A DNA stretch of 64,000 nt from positions 166,423-230,422 of the forward strand of contig CALHWE010000012.1 in NCBI GenBank assembly GCA_938036785.1. The letters are read 5' to 3'. The translations under genes were made by a program, and so were the position numbers. The notes under the pieces are model-generated. The model was given only the letters and a program-made list of their open reading frames with translations, was not told the origin of the DNA and did no database searches. Each line of letters opens with the position of its first letter. Within the stretch, counting starts at the first letter, position 1. Shown piece after piece: positions 53,253 through 62,462 of the stretch. The stretch comes from an uncultured Candidatus Saccharibacteria bacterium. Its GTDB lineage: Bacteria > Patescibacteriota > Saccharimonadia > Saccharimonadales > Saccharimonadaceae.

Positions 53253-54920
53253 ATGATTGCCGATATTGCTATTACTGAGAAGTCGTTTGGGGCGAAGACG
53301 CTGATGACGGATGTGAAATTTAGTATAAATGATGGCGAGAAGGTGGGCCTTGTGGGGCGCAATGGCGTGGGCAAGTCGACACTGTTTGGTATGCTAACAG
53401 GGGTGGATGATGACTATAGTGGCTCGATTATTTTCAAACGTGGCAGTGTGGTGGTGGCAACAGCCCAAGAGCACCACGACAGCGGCGATATCACGGTTCT
53501 CGAATATATCTTGCGTGGCCTGCCAGAATATGCGCGCCTGCGCCATATCATCACAACTTACCCCGAGACGATGGGCGATGACATGCATAAAATCGAGGCA
53601 TACACCACGGCACTAGAGCGCTTTGGCCAGAAGGGCTTCTACCAGATTGAGGAACTAGTGGCGGAGGAGCTAAAGAACTTCCAAATGGCAGGCTATGGTG
53701 AGCGACATCTGGCGAGTTTGAGTGGTGGACAGAAGCGCCTGGTGGAGGTGGTGAAGATTATGCACGCCCAAGCCGACCTTGCGCTGATCGATGAGCCAAC
53801 GAACCATATGGATTATGTCGCCAAGAAGCAGTTTATCGACTGGCTCAAGGGTGCGAAGCAAGCAATGCTCGTCATTACCCACGACCGAGATGTGCTCGCA
53901 GAGATGGACCGGATCGTTGAGATAAAAGATGGCACAGCCCTGAGCTACCGGGGTAACTATGATGCCTATCTGCGCCAAAATGCCTCGGCAACGGGCAATG
54001 CGATGCATGAGTACGAGCAGGTCGAGCGGCGGATTGCTAATGTGAAGGATAAGGTGGTGCAATTTCGCCGGATGAAGGAGCGAGCGCGCGACCCCGGCAC
54101 TATCAAGCAGTTTAAGCAGCGTGAACAGCAGGCTATGGCCGAGCTTGAGGAGCTTGAGCAGATAGAGAAGCCAACGTTTTGGATTGATCGCGACAATGTG
54201 GCGCAGCTGGAGTATAAGGCGGCTGATCGCTACCAGAAGTTTAAGGCACGGACGATTCGCCTGAGTATGCGCGATGGTGCAATGCGAAGCCAGCGCACAC
54301 TGGTGGCGGTGCGAGACTTGGCGCTGGGCTATGGCGAGCGGATCTTGTTTGAGGGGGTGAATATCGATCTGCGTGAGGGCGAAGCAGTGGAGCTGCGTGG
54401 TCGTAACGGCGCGGGCAAGACGACACTTATTAGAGAACTACTCGCCGCGCAAAATCTGGTGCAAAACAGAGGTAGCGATACGCCAATTGTCTATAGTGGC
54501 TCGCTGCAGCTCGATAGCCATATCCGGATTGGTGTGTATGAGCAAGAGATTGCCCTGACATATCTTAACCTCACACTGGCTCAGGCGATTGAGCAGATGC
54601 ACCTCGACCGTGGACTGCCAATTGGCCAGACCAAGCTCCGCCAATTGATGAGCGACTACCTCTTTGCTGAGACGGATCACGATGTGCCGCTCGCCCGCCT
54701 GAGTGGTGGGCAGAAAGCGCGTTTCCAAATTATTAGCATGCTCGCTAATGAGCCGCAGCTGCTCATCCTTGATGAGCCTACCAACCACCTCGACCTGCCC
54801 AGTATCGAAGAGCTTGAGGCGGCACTGGAGCGGTATACTGGCGCTATCCTCTATGTCAGCCACGACAATTACTTTCGGCAAAAGTTGGGCGGTGAGGTGA
54901 TGCAGATTGGGGCGCAGTAA
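53253..54920 (+). CDS. ABC-F family ATPase
   Basis: 555 residues with two ABC domains and no membrane part. Walker A loops GRNGVGKST (35-43) and GRNGAGKTT (from 383); signatures SLSGGQKRLVEV and RLSGGQKARFQI; Walker B DEPTNHMD and DEPTNHLD. Between them is the charged P-site tRNA-interaction linker region (MHEYEQVERRIANVKDKV). ABC-F proteins act on the ribosome; the subtype (EttA, Uup or resistance type) is not decided. ATG 53253 is set by TGC-TATAAT (53240-53245) 7 nt upstream; the longer frame overlaps the neighbour. Confidence 0.9.
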   Translation: MIADIAITEKSFGAKTLMTDVKFSINDGEKVGLVGRNGVGKSTLFGMLTGVDDDYSGSIIFKRGSVVVATAQEHHDSGDITVLEYILRGLPEYARLRHIITTYPETMGDDMHKIEAYTTALERFGQKGFYQIEELVAEELKNFQMAGYGERHLASLSGGQKRLVEVVKIMHAQADLALIDEPTNHMDYVAKKQFIDWLKGAKQAMLVITHDRDVLAEMDRIVEIKDGTALSYRGNYDAYLRQNASATGNAMHEYEQVERRIANVKDKVVQFRRMKERARDPGTIKQFKQREQQAMAELEELEQIEKPTFWIDRDNVAQLEYKAADRYQKFKARTIRLSMRDGAMRSQRTLVAVRDLALGYGERILFEGVNIDLREGEAVELRGRNGAGKTTLIRELLAAQNLVQNRGSDTPIVYSGSLQLDSHIRIGVYEQEIALTYLNLTLAQAIEQMHLDRGLPIGQTKLRQLMSDYLFAETDHDVPLARLSGGQKARFQIISMLANEPQLLILDEPTNHLDLPSIEELEAALERYTGAILYVSHDNYFRQKLGGEVMQIGAQ

Positions 54921-55231
54921 GAGGTAATCTCATCGTAAAATATCAACTGCTTTCACGCCTCTTCTCTCAAGTACATATCTTTCAGTATCATGAGAGTTCG
55001 CATACTTGGTAGACTCACCTCTCGTAGTGGTGAGTGTGAGCATTGTAACAAGTCTCCACTTCTCTGCTCTGCATCTTTCTATCTACTACTTCACGTCGGT
55101 GAAGTGTGCATTGATTAATTTTAGAATTATGTAAGCTCCAGACATGAGAATCTATCATACGTATACTATACTGTGCATAATTTTGTACTAGCATATTGCT
55201 TACGGTTGCAATCTACGCTATTGTAGAAGCA
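54921..55231. other. Intergenic region, nothing recognised
   Basis: AT-rich with no clear hairpin or frame. Confidence 0.45.
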
Positions 55232-57496
55232 ATGCTAGTGAACAAAAATAGATCAAGCGCGGGGTTTGCTCTGCCAACAGTGATCGTGGCATCGGTGGTG
55301 GCAATGATGCTACTCCTCGTGGCGGCGTCTGCGTCGACGGCGATTCGCGAGGGGCTCTACGCCCAGCACTACCGGCGCTTGGCCCGTGAGGCGGCCGAGA
55401 GTGGCGTTGTCCTTGCCAGTAAATGTCTTGAGCTCAATAATGACCTCGCGCAGTGGTCAGATGCTGCAAAATTGCGGCCTAATACCGATTGCAAAGGCAC
55501 AGTAGTAGCTGGTCGCACCCAGTATGTTCAGCAGGATGGCAATGTGCGCACGACCTTTGAGGTGGGTGAGCCAGAGCGCCGCGAAGGGAGTATTCAGCGC
55601 ATTACAGCGGTGGGCCGGACGGAGCTTATCCGCACGACGGATGGCGCAGTGTGGAAGAGCTACGAGTATCGCCTGGCGGGCCAAGCGGGCCTGAGCGCAC
55701 TGCTCGATAGTGTCTCGTTTGGTTATGCGGCTGGTGGTGGATTTACACTCAATGGTGCGTTCTTTACCGTCATCGACGAGTTTGGGCGGCCACGCTCAGC
55801 AGGGTTCAATGGTTTTGGCCAGCTCGGTGTTGGCTCAACTACTGATACACTCACGCTCAAGCAATTTAATATTCCTGCTAATAAGCGCGTCGTGCGTACC
55901 TACACCAACTTCCTCTCTCATGGCCGTAACCTGTTTGCCCTCACGGAGAATGGCGAGGTATGGGGTGCGGGGCTGCATAACTTTGGGCAGATTGGCAACC
56001 CGAGCCAAATTATTGCATGGGTAACAAACCCCGTCCAGTTTGTACTGCCTGGCAATGACAATGTTGCGACCTTTGTTTCGCCGCTGGGAATTGTCACCTT
56101 TGTCGTAACATCTCAGGGGAACGTCTATGTAGCTGGCTCCAACGACAAAGGTGTTGCCGGTATTAACTCGACCGCTCCGACAATAAAGACGCCAACCAAA
56201 ATGCCCTTCCCTGAGAAGATTCGGGCCGATGCTCACTCCTGGGCAGTCGACAGTAAAACAGCCTATGCGATTGGTGAGAGTGGTGCAGTCTATGGCTGGG
56301 GTGGTAACGACTTTGGCCAGCTGGCTCAAGGTGACATTAATGAGCGGCACATGCCTGTCCGTTTGGGCGACTTTGGTAAGCCTGGCAAGACCAAGGCGGT
56401 GCAGCTCGCCTTCGACGGTGATACGGTCTATATTCGCGATAGTGCAGGGGCAGTCTACTCGGCTGGTAAGACAAACTATGGCCAAGCGGGTGTGCCGACC
56501 TTCCGGCTGCGTGCGGGGGTGTCAGACCGTTGCTTGGCGGCGGTGGGGGCAAACCTCAGGACAGAAAAGTGCTCGGGTGCTGCTGCAAACCAGAAGTGGC
56601 ACTTCGATCGGACGAATAACGCCCTGCAAGTCGAGTCGAACCCAGGTGGAGGCCAAAACCGCTGCGTCGAGGCGACCGGCCATAATAATGAAGAGACGCG
56701 TATGCGGTGGTGCGCTTGGTGGTCTAATGGCAAGCGCTTCGACTTCCGCTACCCAGCAGGTGCGTGGAGCCATGTCTACCTTAGCAATAGCACCGACATT
56801 GGTGGCCGAGGCCTGTGTGTTGCTGAAGTCAATATCGCAACTGGTGGCGAGACGAGGATGAATTCGTGTGAGTACTACGCAGACAGAACATTCTTGCCAT
56901 ATAATCCAACACTCGAGCGTATTGCACCATCTGGAGTAATAGACATCACGACCGACCAGTACTTTGCCGCTATGGTCTATGCTAATGGTGAGGTCAAGAC
57001 CTTCGGCCTTAACAACGGCGCACTAGGCAATGGTGTCTATGTCGATACATCCAATCTTGATGCCCACAAGCGTCAGGTATATAACCCAACCCCAGTTAAA
57101 TTCATTCTCCCTCCTGGTGTCAAGGCTGTTTCGTCCTGGACAACCTCTAACGGTATTGACCCTAAAAATGCAAATGTTTTCGTCGTCACGAGTGATGGCC
57201 GCGTCTTTGGTGCGGGCAGCAATATAACTGGCCAGCTGGGCCTTGGGCATGTCGGTGGCGGCACCAATGGCATCTACCCCACTCCGCAGCAAATGCTCGT
57301 CCTTGGCACGCAGGGCAACTTGGCATCGTATGTGCGCTCGGGCTATGGCACAACGGTGGTTTATACCAACAATCGCAAGGTCTTTACGGTAGGCAACAAC
57401 TCCAACGGCCAGCTGGGTGACGACACGACTACCACCAACCCAACGCCCCGGGCCAACAAAAATACAAATGCCCAGCGCCATGTGAAGTTCTACTAG
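55232..57496 (+). CDS. Pilin-like protein with RCC1 repeats and inserted ricin-type lectin domain
   Basis: 754 residues. The N-terminus has a type IV prepilin-like signal, cleaved after Gly11 (SSAG-FALPTVIV), and a hydrophobic helix to about 38; position +5 is Thr rather than Glu. From about 165 come RCC1-like blades (NGFGQLGVGSTTD, NFGQIGNPSQ, NDFGQLAQGD, and after the insert NITGQLGLGH and SNGQLGDDTT). Between them, roughly 430-560, is a ricin-B-type domain (RCLAAVGANLRTEKCSGA, NQKWHF with QxW, RCVEATGHNNEETRMRWC). It may be a minor pilin or adhesin binding host glycans. The start is ATG 55232; GTG 55238 is possible. Confidence 0.8.
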   Translation: MLVNKNRSSAGFALPTVIVASVVAMMLLLVAASASTAIREGLYAQHYRRLAREAAESGVVLASKCLELNNDLAQWSDAAKLRPNTDCKGTVVAGRTQYVQQDGNVRTTFEVGEPERREGSIQRITAVGRTELIRTTDGAVWKSYEYRLAGQAGLSALLDSVSFGYAAGGGFTLNGAFFTVIDEFGRPRSAGFNGFGQLGVGSTTDTLTLKQFNIPANKRVVRTYTNFLSHGRNLFALTENGEVWGAGLHNFGQIGNPSQIIAWVTNPVQFVLPGNDNVATFVSPLGIVTFVVTSQGNVYVAGSNDKGVAGINSTAPTIKTPTKMPFPEKIRADAHSWAVDSKTAYAIGESGAVYGWGGNDFGQLAQGDINERHMPVRLGDFGKPGKTKAVQLAFDGDTVYIRDSAGAVYSAGKTNYGQAGVPTFRLRAGVSDRCLAAVGANLRTEKCSGAAANQKWHFDRTNNALQVESNPGGGQNRCVEATGHNNEETRMRWCAWWSNGKRFDFRYPAGAWSHVYLSNSTDIGGRGLCVAEVNIATGGETRMNSCEYYADRTFLPYNPTLERIAPSGVIDITTDQYFAAMVYANGEVKTFGLNNGALGNGVYVDTSNLDAHKRQVYNPTPVKFILPPGVKAVSSWTTSNGIDPKNANVFVVTSDGRVFGAGSNITGQLGLGHVGGGTNGIYPTPQQMLVLGTQGNLASYVRSGYGTTVVYTNNRKVFTVGNNSNGQLGDDTTTTNPTPRANKNTNAQRHVKFY

Positions 57497-57564
57497 GCAG
57501 AGCATGGCTGCGAGAGGTACAACCTCTACCGATTGCTAGTACGAGAAGCTTATATGTACAAAAT

Positions 57565-57608
57565 AGCAATGTGGATGAGAGATCTTAGCAATGTGGATGA
57601 GAGATCTT
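57565..57608. repeat. Exact tandem duplication, 2 x 22 bp
   Basis: AGCAATGTGGATGAGAGATCTT... occurs twice without a gap (57565-57586 and 57587-57608), a recent slippage or duplication in non-coding DNA. Confidence 0.85.
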
Positions 57609-57819
57609 ATATCTAGTCAATATCTTTTAAGTATCAGGATTATATGATGAGTATCTACAAGTAAGAATAAAATGTAGTAACGCCTGTTAGAGACAATAAA
57701 TTAGTAACAAGTATGACTGCCCAGGAACCCCTTATTGAGTCAAACAAAAAAAGCATGAACAATATATGTATACTACCTATACCCCTCCATTTCTCTCGTA
57801 TGTGAGCAGCCAATAGTAA

Positions 57820-57848
57820 AACTCACTGCCCTTCCCGAGCAGTGAGTT
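57820..57848 (-). terminator. Terminator of the glutaredoxin gene
   Basis: AACTCACTGC with GCAGTGAGTT, followed on the minus strand by TTTT. Confidence 0.75.
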
Positions 57849-57868
57849 GACTGTGATACATAGCCAAG

Positions 57869-58138
57869 CTATGCGTCTGGCAATAATCCCTTTGCTGCAA
57901 GGAGCTCATCAATCCGAGCTCGGTCAAAGCCATAGACGATTTCACCAGCAATATCTGTGACTGGGATACCCTGGGCTTTGCCGCCAGTTTTGGCAGCGAG
58001 CTCATCCTGAGCACCAGGCGTTTTCTCGATGTCTTTGATAGTGTAGTGCACGCCAAGCTTGTCGAGATATTGCTTTTCTGTTTTGCAATAGGCGCACCAC
58101 TCTGCGCTATACACTATAACCGATGGTGTTGTATTCAT
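57869..58138 (-). CDS. Glutaredoxin-like thiol oxidoreductase
   Basis: 89 residues, thioredoxin fold with the CxxC active site WCAYC near residue 15. The set VIVYSAEWCAYC, KLGVHYTIKDIEK and GIPVTDIAGEIVYGFD (cis-Pro, substrate strand) fits glutaredoxins or NrdH redoxins; NrdH would supply electrons to ribonucleotide reductase, which is not in this window. ATG 58138 (MNTTPS) has AAAGGGGA upstream, so the longer frame is rejected. Confidence 0.88.
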   Translation of the reverse strand: MNTTPSVIVYSAEWCAYCKTEKQYLDKLGVHYTIKDIEKTPGAQDELAAKTGGKAQGIPVTDIAGEIVYGFDRARIDELLAAKGLLPDA

Positions 58139-58259
58139 ATGTAATTCCCCTTTCGCTCTTGCTAGTATAGCATGGGTGGAGGTGGGGTTGGCAAGCGCAC
58201 TGGGCGTATGGCGCACGGCTTCTTTCCTAGCATTAGCTCTATGAGTGTGAGGAGGGAGG

Positions 58260-58466
58260 CTAATCCTCTGTGGTATACTGGCTCGTCAGATACCAGCCAC
58301 CATCATGCGGTGATTGATACGCGCGTAACTGCACATCCAGCTGATATTTGCGGAGCTCGGCAATGGCGCGCAGGGCGGCGGCACGGCTCGGGTAGCGCTT
58401 CTTAGCTGCTTCGCTGCGCGGTAGGCGGTAGGGCTGGTGCTTGGGTGTTTTGTTGCGGCGTGGCAT
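58260..58466 (-). CDS. Small basic hypothetical protein
   Basis: 68 residues from ATG 58466 (MPRRNKTPKH). Strongly basic N-terminal half, a helix (AAALRAIAELRKYQL) and a short C-terminal strand (DGGWYLTSQYT). No family is recognised; nucleic-acid binding is possible. TATACT (58473-58478, minus) ends 6 nt before ATG. Confidence 0.55.
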   Translation of the reverse strand: MPRRNKTPKHQPYRLPRSEAAKKRYPSRAAALRAIAELRKYQLDVQLRAYQSPHDGGWYLTSQYTTED

Positions 58467-58609
58467 AACTCTAGTATACGCGGCTTTGCGATGCGATGCC
58501 AGTTGCTTTACACGCACGCTTCTTGAGGAATGGTTATAAAAGTTAATGCAATACCCAACTGCCGCTTCCCTCTTTACGTCTGCCGAGCCTCCTGGTACAA
58601 TAAGGCCAT

Positions 58610-58855
58610 ATGAGTACGGAGTCTCGTGAGAATGCCCGCTCGCACGGTAGCCAAGTGGTTAGTGTGCTGTGGCGTGCTGCACTAGGGACGACCTGGCGAA
58701 TGGCGGTGCCAACTGTTGGGTTGTTTTTGCTCGGAGTCTGGGCAGACCGGCAGTTTGCAACTAAGCCGTGGCTGATGTTTGCTGGCCTCATGGTTGGTGT
58801 TGTCCTTGCAGCTGGGCTCATTACGCACCAAATTAAGGGAGGTCATCGCACATGA
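58610..58855 (+). CDS. AtpZ/AtpI-like ATP synthase accessory protein
   Basis: 81 residues, two membrane helices (AVPTVGLFLLGVWADRQF and MFAGLMVGVVLAAGLI) like AtpZ/AtpI, which assist c-ring assembly or Mg2+ supply. First gene of the ATP synthase operon, with TGG-TACAAT (58596-58601) ending 8 nt before ATG. Its TGA overlaps the atpB ATG. Confidence 0.75.
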   Translation: MSTESRENARSHGSQVVSVLWRAALGTTWRMAVPTVGLFLLGVWADRQFATKPWLMFAGLMVGVVLAAGLITHQIKGGHRT

Positions 58856-59682
58856 TGTTTTTTGCGGCAGTGCCACACATCTCAGTCAAGGCAGACGAGG
58901 TGTTTTCGATCGCTGGCTGGCCAATTACTAATGCCAATCTCGTTGGTCTGCTGGGCCTCATCGTCTTGGCTTGGCTCATGTTTCGCACGCGTGCTGCGGT
59001 GCTAGGCAAGAAGAAGGCGAATTTTGCAACTCGCTTGACTGTCTGGTGCTTTGAGGGGCTGTACAATACCGTTGGGCAGGTCATCCCCAGCAAGAAATGG
59101 ACGCGGCGCGTTGCCCCCCTTGTTATTACAATGTTTTTCTTTATTGCCGCGCAATATTGGCTCGGGTTATTACCAGTTGTTGGGCCGGTGATGGTTGGCC
59201 ATACACCACTATTCCGTGGCCAAAATGCCGATCTTAACATGACCTTTGCCCTCGCGGCCGTTACGATCGTTATGGCGCAGGTATACGCAGCCCGCGAGCT
59301 TGGCTTTGTGGGCAACCTCAAGCGGTATTTTGTTAATCCACTGCGCGATCCGATCATGTCCTTTGTCGGGATTCTCGAGATTGTGGCAGAGTTCTCGCGC
59401 TTACTAAGCCTGTCCTTCCGTCTGTTTGGTAATGTGCTGGCGGGTGAGATTTTGATCGCGATGATCGCTTACCTCACTCAGGCGGCAATGCCAGCGGTGT
59501 TGCAACCATTCTATATCTTTGAACTATTTGTTGGTGGCATTCAGGCCTATATCTTCTTTATGCTTTCAACCGTGTTTATTTCACTCGGATTGGCGCATCA
59601 CGGCGGTGATGAGGAAAAAGATACGCACTCAAGCACCTCGACTTCTTCAGACGCGAACCTCGTGACCGAAGGAGCAAAATAA
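58852..59682 (+). CDS. atpB: ATP synthase F0 subunit a
   Basis: Forms the proton half-channels next to the c-ring. 276 residues, five to six helices. The essential arginine is Arg190 in LSFRLFGNVLAGE, with FELFVGGIQAYIFFML as the following helix. The C-terminus is polar (KDTHSSTSTSSD). ATG 58852 overlaps the atpZ stop. Confidence 0.94.
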   Translation: MMFFAAVPHISVKADEVFSIAGWPITNANLVGLLGLIVLAWLMFRTRAAVLGKKKANFATRLTVWCFEGLYNTVGQVIPSKKWTRRVAPLVITMFFFIAAQYWLGLLPVVGPVMVGHTPLFRGQNADLNMTFALAAVTIVMAQVYAARELGFVGNLKRYFVNPLRDPIMSFVGILEIVAEFSRLLSLSFRLFGNVLAGEILIAMIAYLTQAAMPAVLQPFYIFELFVGGIQAYIFFMLSTVFISLGLAHHGGDEEKDTHSSTSTSSDANLVTEGAK

Positions 59683-59714
59683 CATTGGTAACAACTAAAT
59701 AAGGAGAAATAATT

Positions 59715-59927
59715 ATGAAAGACATCGCATTTACCCTGACGTATGCTATTCCAGGGGCATTTGCCGCGATTGGGTGTGGCTGGATCGGTGCCAGCGCTAT
59801 GAAGGCAGCTGGTCGCAACCCAGAAAAGATTAATGACCTACGCACCATGATGATCCTTGGTATCTCGTTTATCGATGCTTTGGCTATCATTGGTTTTGTG
59901 GCCGCGATCGTCGGCAAGGTGATGTAA
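59715..59927 (+). CDS. atpE: ATP synthase F0 subunit c
   Basis: 70 residues, helical hairpin of the rotor ring. Polar loop RNPE (34-37, usually RQPE). The ion-carrying carboxylate in helix 2 is Asp54 (ISFIDALAII) rather than the more common Glu. Helix 1 has no Gln of the Na+-binding type, so proton coupling is likely. AAGGAG lies 10 nt before ATG. Confidence 0.94.
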   Translation: MKDIAFTLTYAIPGAFAAIGCGWIGASAMKAAGRNPEKINDLRTMMILGISFIDALAIIGFVAAIVGKVM

Positions 59928-59940
59928 GGAGTTCGCACTC

Positions 59941-60489
59941 GTGAATACCCTGCACTATTTTGCATCGACAGAGGCGGGTGGTGGCGATTTGTTCTCGTCG
60001 CTTGGTCTTGATTGGCAGCTGTTTGTCCTGCAAATGGTGGCATTTGTGGTGCTGCTCTTGGTCTTGAAGAAGTGGGTCTATCCACCACTGCTCGACATGC
60101 TTGATCAGCGCGATGCGAAGATTCGCGATGGTCTCAAAGCAGCTGAAAAAGCCCAAAAGGCAGCTGACGAGACCGAGGAGCGCACTGCTGCAATGCTCAA
60201 AAAAGCCCGCCACGAGTCGCAAGAAATTGTGGCCGCTGCCAAAACTGAAGCAGCTAGCATGGTGAACGACGCCAAAGACGACGCCCACACGCAGGCCGAG
60301 CGCATCTTAGCATCGGCTCGCACCCAGACGCAGACAGAGTTGGCCGAGGCCAAGCGGGCGCTGCGCCGTGAGATGGTCGACATGGTCGTCGAGGCAACGC
60401 GTGCAGTGACCGCTGAGACTGTTGACGCGTCGAAAGATCGCCAGCTGATCGAGAAACATCTGACCAAACTTGATAAGGAGCAGCGCTGA
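59941..60489 (+). CDS. atpF: ATP synthase F0 subunit b
   Basis: 182 residues. A membrane helix (about 25-43, LQMVAFVVLLLVLKKWVY) is followed by a long charged coiled coil that forms the stator stalk. It starts at GTG 59941 with AAGGAG upstream; its TGA overlaps the atpH ATG. Confidence 0.92.
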   Translation: MNTLHYFASTEAGGGDLFSSLGLDWQLFVLQMVAFVVLLLVLKKWVYPPLLDMLDQRDAKIRDGLKAAEKAQKAADETEERTAAMLKKARHESQEIVAAAKTEAASMVNDAKDDAHTQAERILASARTQTQTELAEAKRALRREMVDMVVEATRAVTAETVDASKDRQLIEKHLTKLDKEQR

Positions 60490-60899
60490 TGGCGGCCGGT
60501 TTTTCGCGCCGCCGCCTCGCTGCGTATGTCGCTGAGCAGATTGCTATTGGTGCTGAGGTGCCTGCCGTGCTGCGCCAGGTTGCTGCCTATCTTATTGACA
60601 CCCGTGCAACGCGCGATGTCGATGTGGTGGCGGCAACGATTGAGGAAGCACTGGCTGAGCGCGGTATCGTTGTCGCTGAGGTCACGACGGCACATGCACT
60701 GTCGGCTGCCTTGCAGAAGCAGCTCACAACGGAGGTCACGGCACTTGCTAAGCAGAGTGGCACTGCGCCAGTTACGTCAGTACAGCTCCGTCAGGTTGTC
60801 GATCCGTCGGTGATCGGTGGCGTAAAGATTGCTCTGCCAGGCCAGCACTATGATGGCACTATCCAACACAAACTAACCGCCCTTGCGGGCACGAAATAA
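60489..60899 (+). CDS. atpH: ATP synthase F1 subunit delta
   Basis: 136 residues, shorter than the usual 175-180, so the N-terminal helical domain is trimmed. The C-terminal part (QLRQVVDPSVIGGVKIALPGQHYDGTI) is characteristic. It links subunit b to F1. Translationally coupled to atpF by a TGATG overlap. Confidence 0.85.
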   Translation: MAAGFSRRRLAAYVAEQIAIGAEVPAVLRQVAAYLIDTRATRDVDVVAATIEEALAERGIVVAEVTTAHALSAALQKQLTTEVTALAKQSGTAPVTSVQLRQVVDPSVIGGVKIALPGQHYDGTIQHKLTALAGTK

Positions 60900-60911
60900 G
60901 AGGAATTATAC

Positions 60912-62447
60912 ATGGCTGAAACAACGGTTACAGAGTTGTCCGAGAGCTTGCGGCAAGCGATCGCAGGCCTGGAAGCCTCTGAGGGACTAGAACAGGTCGG
61001 TATCGTGACCCGAGTGGGTGATGGTGTGGCCTGGGTACATGGCTTGCGCCACGCTGGCTATAGCGAGGTGCTCGAGATCGAGACCAAAACAGGTGTCGTT
61101 GAGGCATTTGCCCTCAACCTGATGGAAGATGAGATTGGTGCTGTGCTGCTTGGCAGCGACCAAGGTGTGGCTGCTGGCGACCGCGTTAAGCTCAAGGGCG
61201 AGGTCCTGAGTGTGCCGGTCGGTGAGGAGCTGCTCGGCCGCGTGGTGAACCCACTCGGTGAGCCACTTGATGGTGGCCCAGCTATCACTACTACGCAGCG
61301 CGGTCTCGTAGAGCGTGAGGCGATTGGTGTGATGGGCCGCAAGAGCGTGCACGAGCCACTGATGACTGGTATTATGAGCATCGATGCGATGTTCCCGATT
61401 GGTCGTGGCCAGCGCGAGCTCATCATTGGTGATCGCCAGACCGGTAAGACGGCAATCGCACTCGACACGATGATCAACCAAGCCCGTCAAAAGACTGGCG
61501 TGGTGAATGTCTACGTTGCCGTTGGGCAGAAGCTGAGCAAGATTGCTCGCCTAGTCGAGCGCCTCAAAGAAGAAGGTGTGATGGACCAGACTATCGTGGT
61601 AGCAACCAGCCCAAGTGACCCAGCTTCCCTGCTCTATCTCGCGCCATACGCCGGCACTGCCATGGGCGAGTACTTCCGCGACAACAGTGGCCATGCTTTG
61701 ATGATCTATGACGACCTCACTAAGCACGCTGTCGCTTACCGCCAAATGAGTCTGCTGCTGCGTCGCCCACCAGGGCGCGAGGCCTTCCCAGGTGATGTGT
61801 TCTATTTGCACAGCCGCCTACTCGAGCGCAGCGCTAAGCTCAGTGATGAGCTTGGGGCAGGTTCGCTCACTGCTCTGCCGATCATCGAGACCCAGGCGGG
61901 TGATATCTCCGCTTACATCCCTACCAACGTGATTTCCATCACCGACGGGCAGATCTTTATGGAGACAGATCTCTTCTACCAAGGTATTCGCCCGGCCATT
62001 AGTGCTGGTCTCTCGGTGTCGCGTGTTGGCGGTGCTGCGCAGACCAAGGCGCTCAAGAGTGTCAGCGGTAACCTCAAGCTCGGTTTAAGTCAGTTCCGCG
62101 AGTTGGCAAGCTTTGCTCAGTTTGGAAGTGACCTTGATGCTGAGACCAAGGCACAGATTGGTCGTGGTCAGCGCCTAACAGAACTTCTCAAACAGCCACA
62201 GTACCAGCCAATGAGTGTCTGGGAGCAGGTGGTGAGCATTGTGGCGGTGAGCCAAGGCTACTTCGACACCGTACCAGCTACGAAGATCAAAGCTGCTCAA
62301 GATGCTCTGCTGAGCCGTCTCTGGGCCGAAGCTAAGGAACAAATGCGCACCCTTAATAAGGGCGACCAGAAGTTCGGCGCTGATGAGAAGCTCACCCACT
62401 TGATAGAATCAACCGCGGGCGAAATTGCCAAGGAATTTGCGGAGTAA
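60912..62447 (+). CDS. atpA: ATP synthase F1 subunit alpha
   Basis: 511 residues. Regulatory nucleotide-binding subunit with Walker A GDRQTGKT at 173-180, the [15 protein letters not shown] strand, and [17 protein letters not shown] carrying the arginine finger. AGAGGAAT lies upstream of ATG. Confidence 0.96.
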   Translation: MAETTVTELSESLRQAIAGLEASEGLEQVGIVTRVGDGVAWVHGLRHAGYSEVLEIETKTGVVEAFALNLMEDEIGAVLLGSDQGVAAGDRVKLKGEVLSVPVGEELLGRVVNPLGEPLDGGPAITTTQRGLVEREAIGVMGRKSVHEPLMTGIMSIDAMFPIGRGQRELIIGDRQTGKTAIALDTMINQARQKTGVVNVYVAVGQKLSKIARLVERLKEEGVMDQTIVVATSPSDPASLLYLAPYAGTAMGEYFRDNSGHALMIYDDLTKHAVAYRQMSLLLRRPPGREAFPGDVFYLHSRLLERSAKLSDELGAGSLTALPIIETQAGDISAYIPTNVISITDGQIFMETDLFYQGIRPAISAGLSVSRVGGAAQTKALKSVSGNLKLGLSQFRELASFAQFGSDLDAETKAQIGRGQRLTELLKQPQYQPMSVWEQVVSIVAVSQGYFDTVPATKIKAAQDALLSRLWAEAKEQMRTLNKGDQKFGADEKLTHLIESTAGEIAKEFAE

Positions 62448-62462
62448 GCAACGGAGGTCGCT

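Noticed and set aside
57565..57608. CRISPR array
   Set aside because: Only two units, directly adjacent with no spacers and no cas genes.
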